Assembly (NCBI GenBank): GCA_038254585.1
Contig: JBBSGA010000371.1
Coordinates: 1 to 6,170, forward strand
From: JBBSGA01 sp038254585
GTDB lineage: Bacteria; Chloroflexota; Chloroflexia; Chloroflexales; Kallotenuaceae
Length of the DNA stretch: 6,170 nt
Direction of reading: 5' to 3'
Shown here piece after piece: positions 1 through 3,751 of this stretch. A program made the translations under genes and the position numbers. The notes below the pieces were generated by a model. That model did no database searches, was not told the DNA's origin, and saw only the letters and a list, made by a program, of their open reading frames with translations. Position 1 is the stretch's first letter. Each line of letters starts with the position of its first letter.

Positions 1-1776
1 CTCGAAGAACTTCGTCGCGACGTCCTCATACGCTGGATTGGTCATCGCCAGCTCGAGCGCCATCATCATCAGGTTCAGACAATACATGCCCATCCAGCTC
101 GTGGCATCGCTTTGTTCGAGCCGGCCGCCGTCCGGCAAGGGCGCGCTCCGATCGAAGACGCCGATATTGTCGAGCCCCAGGAATCCGCCCTGGAAGACGT
201 TCTTGCCGTCGGCATCCTTGCGGTTGACCCACCACGTGAAGTTCAACAGCAGCTTGTGGAAGATGCGCTCAAGAAAGACGGTATCGCCGACGCCACTGCA
301 TTTCTTGTCGATCTTGTAGACACGCCAGGCGGCCCAGGCATGCACCGGCGGGTTCACATCGCCGAAGGCCCACTCGTAGGCCGGGATCTGACCATTCGGG
401 AACATGTACCATTCGCGTAAAATCAGGATTAACTGCCGCTTGGCCAGATCCGGGTCGATGAGCACAATCGCCAGGCAATGGAAGGCCAGATCCCACGCGG
501 CGAACCACGGATATTCCCATTTGTCGGGCATCGACAGAATGTCGCGGGTCGTCACGTGGACCCATTGGTGGTTACGGCCGCGCCAACGTTCCGCGGGCGG
601 CGGCGGCGCGGCTGCATCACCCTTCAGCCAGCCCTCGACCTCGTAGTGATACCATTGCTTGTTCCAGAGCAGCCCGGCGAACGCCTGCCGCTGGACGTTG
701 CGCTCGTCGTCACTCAACGCCGCCGGCTGCACGCTGGCGTAGAAGGCGTCAGCCTCGGCGACGCGGGTCGCAAAGATGGCGTCGAAATCTTCAAACGGGG
801 ACGGCGTCGCCGTGCCGGTCAAGCGCAGGCGCAGGGTCACGCTTTCGCCGGGGCCGAGCTCGCGGTGATAGTGCGCCGCGGCTTTGGTCCCGACCCGCGC
901 CGGATTGGTCCGCTCCAGCGCGCCCTGGCAGATCGCGGCGTGGATGGCGTCTTTGACGTATGGCGTCGCGTTGGGAACGCCGTAGAGCCGCTCGGTGTTG
1001 GTTTCGTTTTCGGTGAAGAGGAGACGCGGATCGTCCGCGCAGTACAGCCAGCGCTCGCCCAAGGTCGCGTGCTGGGCGTAGATCGTCGTGCCGTCCAGGG
1101 CCGACAAGCGCGGCTTCGGCGGGCCGGCCGGGTTCCAGGCCCACGTGTTCCGAAACCACAGATGGGGTAAGACATCCACCGCGGCGGCGTCCGGCCCGCG
1201 ATTGGCGACCGTGATGCGGACCAGGATGTCGTGCGGCGCCGCTTTGGCATATTCGACGAAGACGTCGAAGTAGCGGTCGCCGTCGAAGACGCCGGTGTCC
1301 ATCAATTCATATTCGGGTGCGCTCCGATCGCGGCGGCGATTCTCCTCCACAAGCCGGGTGTACGGGAAGGTGGCCCACGGATACTTGTAGAGCATCTTCA
1401 TGTAGGCATGCGTCGGGGTATTGTCGAGGTAGAAGTAATACTCCTTGACGTCTTCGCCGTGGTTGCCCTCGGGGCCGGCCAGGCCGAAGAGACGCTCTTT
1501 GAGGATCGGATCGTTGCCGTTCCACAGCGCGAGCGCGAAGCACAGCACCTGCGCGCGGTCGCAGATCCCGGCGAGCCCATCTTCGTTCCAGCGGTACACG
1601 CGGCTGCGGGCATGGTCGTGCGGAAAATAGTCCCAGGCGGAGCCGTCAGCGCTATAGTCCTCGCGCACGGTGCCCCAGGCGCGGTCGCTGAGATACGGCC
1701 CCCACGCTTTCCAATCGACGGTACGGTCGCGTGTGACGTCCAGGCGGCGCTGCTCGGCGGTCAGGTGGTCAGGCAT
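1..1776 (-). CDS. MGH1-like / GH63-type glucosidase, C-terminus cut off by window edge
   Basis: The frame is open for 592 codons from ATG at 1776 to base 1; relatives run to roughly 880-900 residues, so about a third is missing. Family members hydrolyse alpha-glucosidic (or related) bonds; the substrate cannot be read from sequence. Conserved blocks, in order: WGPYLSDRAWGTVREDYS (25-42), WDYFPHDHARSR (48-59), GNHGEDVKEYYFYLD (104-118), LWFRNTWAWN (206-215), SMPDKWEYPWFAAWDLAFH (415-433), GQIPAYEWAFGDVNPPVHAW (462-481), GGFLGLDNIGVFDRSAPLP (530-548). Residues 1-340 fit the N-terminal beta domain; from about 355 the (alpha/alpha)6 barrel begins. D429 (WDLAF) and D473 (FGDVNPP) are candidate catalytic acids, by inference. 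There is no signal peptide, so it is probably cytoplasmic. In-frame ATGs also lie at 1821 and 1911; 1776 is preferred because relatives begin a short way before the WGPYLS block, although no strong Shine-Dalgarno precedes it. It follows the exported CBM96-like gene on the same strand. Confidence 0.93.
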   Translation of the reverse strand, partial: MPDHLTAEQRRLDVTRDRTVDWKAWGPYLSDRAWGTVREDYSADGSAWDYFPHDHARSRVYRWNEDGLAGICDRAQVLCFALALWNGNDPILKERLFGLAGPEGNHGEDVKEYYFYLDNTPTHAYMKMLYKYPWATFPYTRLVEENRRRDRSAPEYELMDTGVFDGDRYFDVFVEYAKAAPHDILVRITVANRGPDAAAVDVLPHLWFRNTWAWNPAGPPKPRLSALDGTTIYAQHATLGERWLYCADDPRLLFTENETNTERLYGVPNATPYVKDAIHAAICQGALERTNPARVGTKAAAHYHRELGPGESVTLRLRLTGTATPSPFEDFDAIFATRVAEADAFYASVQPAALSDDERNVQRQAFAGLLWNKQWYHYEVEGWLKGDAAAPPPPAERWRGRNHQWVHVTTRDILSMPDKWEYPWFAAWDLAFHCLAIVLIDPDLAKRQLILILREWYMFPNGQIPAYEWAFGDVNPPVHAWAAWRVYKIDKKCSGVGDTVFLERIFHKLLLNFTWWVNRKDADGKNVFQGGFLGLDNIGVFDRSAPLPDGGRLEQSDATSWMGMYCLNLMMMALELAMTNPAYEDVATKFFE

Positions 1777-1901
1777 ACGGAGTGCTGCTTTCCCACGGCG
1801 GCACTTGGTCCGCCGCGGCATGGCCTGTCTTCCGTGACGCACGAACGGGGAGGTAGACCGCGTCCGTACCGGAGACGGCGACGCGAGATCTCCTGAGCGT
1901 G

Positions 1902-1919
1902 GATCGTGCATGCACTATC
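1902..1919. promoter_or_regulatory. Inverted repeat, possible operator upstream of the glucosidase gene
   Basis: A perfect 10-base palindrome GTGCATGCAC (1906-1915) is extended by GAT (1902-1904) and ATC (1917-1919), giving an 18-base dyad with one mismatched pair. It lies about 130 bases before the glucosidase start and about 40 bases downstream of the suggested transcription start, a position from which a dimeric repressor could act. Its right arm belongs to an 11-base string (CACTATCGGGC) that recurs at 3269-3279 upstream of the other minus-strand gene. The role is inferred only. Confidence 0.3.
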
Positions 1920-1962
1920 GGGCACCTTCTGAATCCGGAGGCTGTCGCAGAGTGAGTCGTCC

Positions 1963-1991
1963 ATTACATCACGCTGCTGGCGCTCTGTCTT
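1963..1991 (-). promoter_or_regulatory. Possible sigma70-type promoter for the glucosidase gene
   Basis: Read on the minus strand: AAGACA (-35, 1986-1991, 4 of 6 consensus), a 17-base spacer, and TGTAAT (-10, 1963-1968, 5 of 6). It sits just downstream of the stop of the neighbouring minus-strand gene and would start transcription near 1956, giving a leader of about 180 bases before the ATG at 1776. The rest of the 1777-2005 gap shows no gene and no convincing terminator hairpin, so read-through from the upstream gene is also possible. Confidence 0.35.
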
Positions 1992-2005
1992 GTCGGAGCC
2001 ACCGA

Positions 2006-3172
2006 TCACTTGAGCGTGACGCTGAGCTGCGGTCCTAAGCCACTGACCTCGCGTGACTGAATGTAGACACCATTCGGATCCTGGCTCATGAGCCCGAGGC
2101 TCAGCGGACCGTTGTCGGTTACTGCGGCGGTCACATCGAACTCATACCACTCGCCAGGGCTCACGGGACCCTTTGTCGCTAAGACCGGCCCGTCAATGGC
2201 GGGGCGGGTATTGTAAGTAACCTTCGTCTCGTCCCAACTTGTGTTACTCATACGGGCGACTGAACCGCCACTTGGGGAGCCACCGTTATAGTCCGGGTCG
2301 GCAGTCACATAGACCCTAAGTTTAGCCGAGGCGACGGGACGACTTAGACCGCTCAGCTCGAACTTGATGTACGTCTCGCGGTATGGAGAAGCATCGATAA
2401 CCAGGAGGCCATCTTTGCCGAAGTTGGTGTCCGGGAAATCCTTGCTAACGAAGGTGTCGGCTACCGCGAGGAAGGTCAGGGATGAAGGCGGTGCTGGCGT
2501 TGGCGGGTGAGTCGTGCTGGGTGAACCCAGTAGCTCGCTGCCGAGCAATCCCAGGAGCACCTTGAACTGCTCGGTCTTGTCGGGGTGCCACTCGAAGCGC
2601 GCTCGTTCGAACCACTGTGTCAGCACCATATCGCCCGCCCGATTCTGCTCGGTCTTAACGCCCGTCAAAGGGAAACCAAAGAGCTGCAACGACTGGTTGT
2701 AGGCGTCTAACTTCGGATCGTTCAATCTATGGCCTAACCAATAGGTTAGGAACGGGCCGCACACGTCGCGATTCGTGAGGTCGAAGTGCTGACAGGCGCC
2801 GCCGAGCGGATTCCCGTTATTGGGCTCACTATGCCAGTCGCGCCCCTGCATTTGCAGCAGCTCGGCACCGAGACGACCCAGGAGCACGTCATATGGCGCG
2901 ACGTTCTCGGTATGTTGTTCGAAGCGCGCTCGTTCGAACCACTGCGTTGGGTAGGTCTTTTGCGTGTCAGCATTCACCTCATCATGCTGCGGGGTAATGG
3001 GATACCCAAAAACCGGGAGGCCACCATTACTGTTCCAGAAGGTGGCGAGTCGACCGTCGATACAGTCAGTAATTCCGGGAACCTGGAAGCACTGCGGAGC
3101 TGAGAGCGGCCGGGCAGCAGCAGGGGTAACAACGAGCAAGGCGAACAGGGCGCCGGACATGTATCGAAGCAT
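2006..3172 (-). CDS. Exported protein with two Chloroflexota-type repeats and a DNRLRE/CBM96-like domain
   Basis: The protein has 388 residues. ATG at 3172 is chosen over upstream in-frame starts because AAGGAG (3179-3184) lies six bases before it and residues 1-20 form a signal peptide (hydrophobic core GALFALLVV, AAA site before R21). Residues 28-106 and 127-216 are two copies of one unit: a Cys pair (C28/C37; C127/C138), an aromatic/Gly segment, FGYPIT or FGFPLT, the identical QWFERARFE (77-85, 186-194), then LLGRLGAELL or LLGLLGSELL. A Pro/Thr/Ser linker (217-231) leads to a C-terminal beta domain (232-388) with DTFVSKDFPDTNFGKD, TYIKFELSGL, a WDETKVTYNTRP block and EWYEFDVTAAV, the pattern of DNRLRE/CBM96 modules; some characterised CBM96 domains bind polysaccharide. 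No anchor or enzyme domain is visible, so the protein is probably released or bound at the surface. Sugar binding is inferred; the repeat's function is unknown to me. GC content looks lower than in both neighbours. Confidence 0.9.
   Translation of the reverse strand: MLRYMSGALFALLVVTPAAARPLSAPQCFQVPGITDCIDGRLATFWNSNGGLPVFGYPITPQHDEVNADTQKTYPTQWFERARFEQHTENVAPYDVLLGRLGAELLQMQGRDWHSEPNNGNPLGGACQHFDLTNRDVCGPFLTYWLGHRLNDPKLDAYNQSLQLFGFPLTGVKTEQNRAGDMVLTQWFERARFEWHPDKTEQFKVLLGLLGSELLGSPSTTHPPTPAPPSSLTFLAVADTFVSKDFPDTNFGKDGLLVIDASPYRETYIKFELSGLSRPVASAKLRVYVTADPDYNGGSPSGGSVARMSNTSWDETKVTYNTRPAIDGPVLATKGPVSPGEWYEFDVTAAVTDNGPLSLGLMSQDPNGVYIQSREVSGLGPQLSVTLK
2525..2794 (-). repeat. Second protein repeat unit (residues 127-216)
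   Basis: This is the C-terminal copy of the roughly 90-residue unit in the exported protein. It opens with C127 and C138, carries LTYWLGHRL, FGFPLT (165-170) and QWFERARFE (186-194), and ends with LLGLLGSELLG. It is offset 109 codons (327 bases) from the first copy. Most of the two units has diverged, but the bases coding QWFERARF are identical (2592-2617 and 2919-2944). Confidence 0.8.
2855..3091 (-). repeat. First protein repeat unit (residues 28-106)
   Basis: This is the N-terminal copy, directly after the signal peptide. It opens with C28 and C37, then LATFWNSNGGLPVFGYPIT (42-60), QWFERARFE (77-85) and LLGRLGAELL (97-106). The Cys pairs at equivalent places in both copies suggest one disulfide per unit, which fits an exported protein. 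Confidence 0.8.
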
Positions 3173-3178
3173 AGCGCG

Positions 3179-3184
3179 CTCCTT
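3179..3184 (-). promoter_or_regulatory. Shine-Dalgarno site deciding the start at 3172
   Basis: The minus strand reads AAGGAG followed by six bases and ATG. The open frame continues upstream to 3256, but only this ATG has a strong ribosome-binding site and places the signal peptide at the N-terminus. The suggested promoter at 3219-3247 would also remove the longer starts from the transcript. Confidence 0.85.
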
Positions 3185-3218
3185 CTTTCCAAACATATGG
3201 GTGACCGACAGAACGCGT

Positions 3219-3247
3219 AGTGTATGTCGCGCCCGGCGCGATTGCAA
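3219..3247 (-). promoter_or_regulatory. Sigma70-type promoter for the exported CBM96-like protein
   Basis: On the minus strand: TTGCAA (-35, 3242-3247, 4 of 6), a spacer of exactly 17 bases, and TACACT (-10, 3219-3224, 4 of 6). The predicted start near 3212 gives a leader of about 40 bases. The spacer is occupied by a perfect inverted repeat, listed separately, which adds weight to this being a regulated promoter. Confidence 0.5.
3227..3241. promoter_or_regulatory. Perfect 7+1+7 inverted repeat within a promoter spacer, candidate operator
   Basis: TCGCGCC, one central base, then GGCGCGA, with no mismatch. It fills 15 of the 17 spacer bases between the -35 and -10 boxes of the minus-strand promoter. 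A dimeric regulator bound here would block RNA polymerase. The arms are almost all G and C, so chance in GC-rich DNA is a real alternative. No regulator gene is in the window. Confidence 0.4.
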
Positions 3248-3360
3248 GCCACCCAACCGATCTCGTCACACTATCGGGCCGTCGCACTGCACGCCGGCCA
3301 GCGGCAACGGACGCTGCTGCTCAATGCCTCGAGGTCGTCGGGCGTGGTTGTAATGAGGTG

Positions 3361-3389
3361 TTGACGTCCCGGCCGGAATAGCATATCTT
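3361..3389 (+). promoter_or_regulatory. Sigma70-type promoter of the valS T-box transcript
   Basis: TTGACG (-35, 3361-3366, 5 of 6 consensus), 17-base spacer, TATCTT (-10, 3384-3389, 4 of 6). Transcription would begin near 3396, about 20 bases before the first paired bases of the T-box Stem I and roughly 355 bases before the valS start. Its position relative to the riboswitch is what a T-box transcript needs. Bases 3248-3360 to its left show no gene and no other clear signal. Confidence 0.65.
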
Positions 3390-3395
3390 CTGCGA

Positions 3396-3690
3396 TGACA
3401 ACCGAGCGATTTCCCCTCCAGGAGGAGTAGGCCGCCGGCGTCCCGATAGAGAAGGTGTGGCTATGAGCTGGAAGCCACCACGGGAGCCTGCCGCCGAAGG
3501 TCGCCTGGCGTGATTGCCGAAGAAATCCGTATGTGCGGAGACTAGACCGGCACGGATGCGCCCGTTACGCGCGACCCTGAGAGATCAGGCGACGAGTGCG
3601 CCGGCAGACGCATGCCGGCGAAGCGAGGTGGTACCACGGAAGGTCAGGCCCTTTCGTCCTCACAGAGGACGGAGGGGTTTTCTGTTTGCC
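3396..3690 (+). promoter_or_regulatory. T-box riboswitch (tRNA-Val sensing) controlling valS
   Basis: This leader RNA binds tRNA-Val and lets valS be transcribed when the tRNA is uncharged. Stem I base: CCAGG (3418-3422) with CCTGG (3504-3508). Above it are the AGTA motif (3426-3429) and, opposite, GAAG then the predicted specifier GTC (3500-3502, a valine codon) and G. Further pairs are CCCG (3442-3445)/CGGG (3481-3484) and GTGGCT (3457-3462)/AGCCAC (3473-3478). ATCCGT (3525-3530) with ACGGAT (3552-3557) fits Stem II; GCGC pairs at 3558-3572 may be part of the IIA/B pseudoknot; the 8-bp hairpin 3599-3620 fits Stem III. The T-box proper, GAGGTGGTACCACG (3625-3638), contains the exact UGGNACC bulge; its variable base is T, matching an A discriminator as in tRNA-Val. 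Antiterminator: GAGG (3625-3628)/CCTC (3658-3661) and ACGGAAGG (3636-3643)/CCTTTCGT (3650-3657), one G-U pair. This excludes the terminator at 3649-3677, so control is by transcription attenuation. Confidence 0.92.
3649..3687 (+). terminator. Intrinsic terminator of the valS T-box leader
   Basis: The 13-bp hairpin pairs 3649-3661 (CCCTTTCGTCCTC) with 3665-3677 (GAGGACGGAGGGG), including two G-U pairs, around an ACA loop, and is followed by TTTTCTGTTT (3678-3687). Its left arm is the same strand that closes the antiterminator, so the two structures exclude each other. Termination is expected when tRNA-Val is charged. Confidence 0.9.
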
Positions 3691-3692
3691 CA

Positions 3693-3707
3693 CCGGCCCG
3701 AGGCCGG
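3693..3707 (+). other. Short GC-rich hairpin between the T-box terminator and valS
   Basis: CCGGCC (3693-3698) pairs perfectly with GGCCGG (3702-3707) around a CGA loop. It lies after the terminator's T-run and about 33 bases before the valS Shine-Dalgarno. It has no T-run of its own, so it is not a second terminator. It could be an RNA stability or processing structure, or chance in GC-rich sequence. Confidence 0.4.
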
Positions 3708-3739
3708 CAGGATGGCCTGGCGGAAGCTATGATACGCCT

Positions 3740-3746
3740 GAGGAGG
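3740..3746 (+). promoter_or_regulatory. Shine-Dalgarno site supporting the GTG start of valS
   Basis: GAGGAGG ends five bases before GTG at 3752. No in-frame ATG lies close by, and the protein from this GTG begins SLAKRYDPKIVEPRLQAFW, as valyl-tRNA synthetases do. An 8-codon open frame (ATG 3729 to TGA 3755) runs over this site and overlaps the GTG in the string GTGA. Confidence 0.85.
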
Positions 3747-3751
3747 CATAC

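Noticed and set aside
1885..1892. GAGATCTC 8-base palindrome
   Set aside because: It is short and isolated, with no relation to a promoter box; expected by chance at this length.
478..1896. Plus-strand open frames at 478-1170 and 1231-1896
   Set aside because: They are antisense shadows of the glucosidase, whose minus-strand frame carries many family motifs without interruption.
1761..2009. 82-codon minus-strand frame starting with GTG that overlaps the stop of the exported-protein gene
   Set aside because: The GTGA overlap looks like coupling, but there is no Shine-Dalgarno, the composition is low-complexity Arg/Ser, no family is recognisable, and it runs into the glucosidase start in another frame.
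2592..2944. Direct repeats as a CRISPR array or mobile-element ends
   Set aside because: There are only two copies, in frame within a gene and coding the same protein motif, with no spacers, target duplications or transposase.
2974..3252. Alternative minus-strand frames over the signal-peptide region
   Set aside because: They share no recognisable domain; the frame with AAGGAG, a signal peptide and two repeats explains the region.
3361..3690. tRNA gene or other structured RNA as an explanation of the leader
   Set aside because: No cloverleaf with T-loop and acceptor stem could be formed; the T-box consensus, terminator and position before a synthetase gene give a full explanation.
3514..3732. 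Plus-strand 72-codon open frame inside the valS leader
   Set aside because: It covers the T-box Stem II, Stem III, antiterminator and terminator, whose pairings explain these bases; it has no convincing ribosome-binding site.
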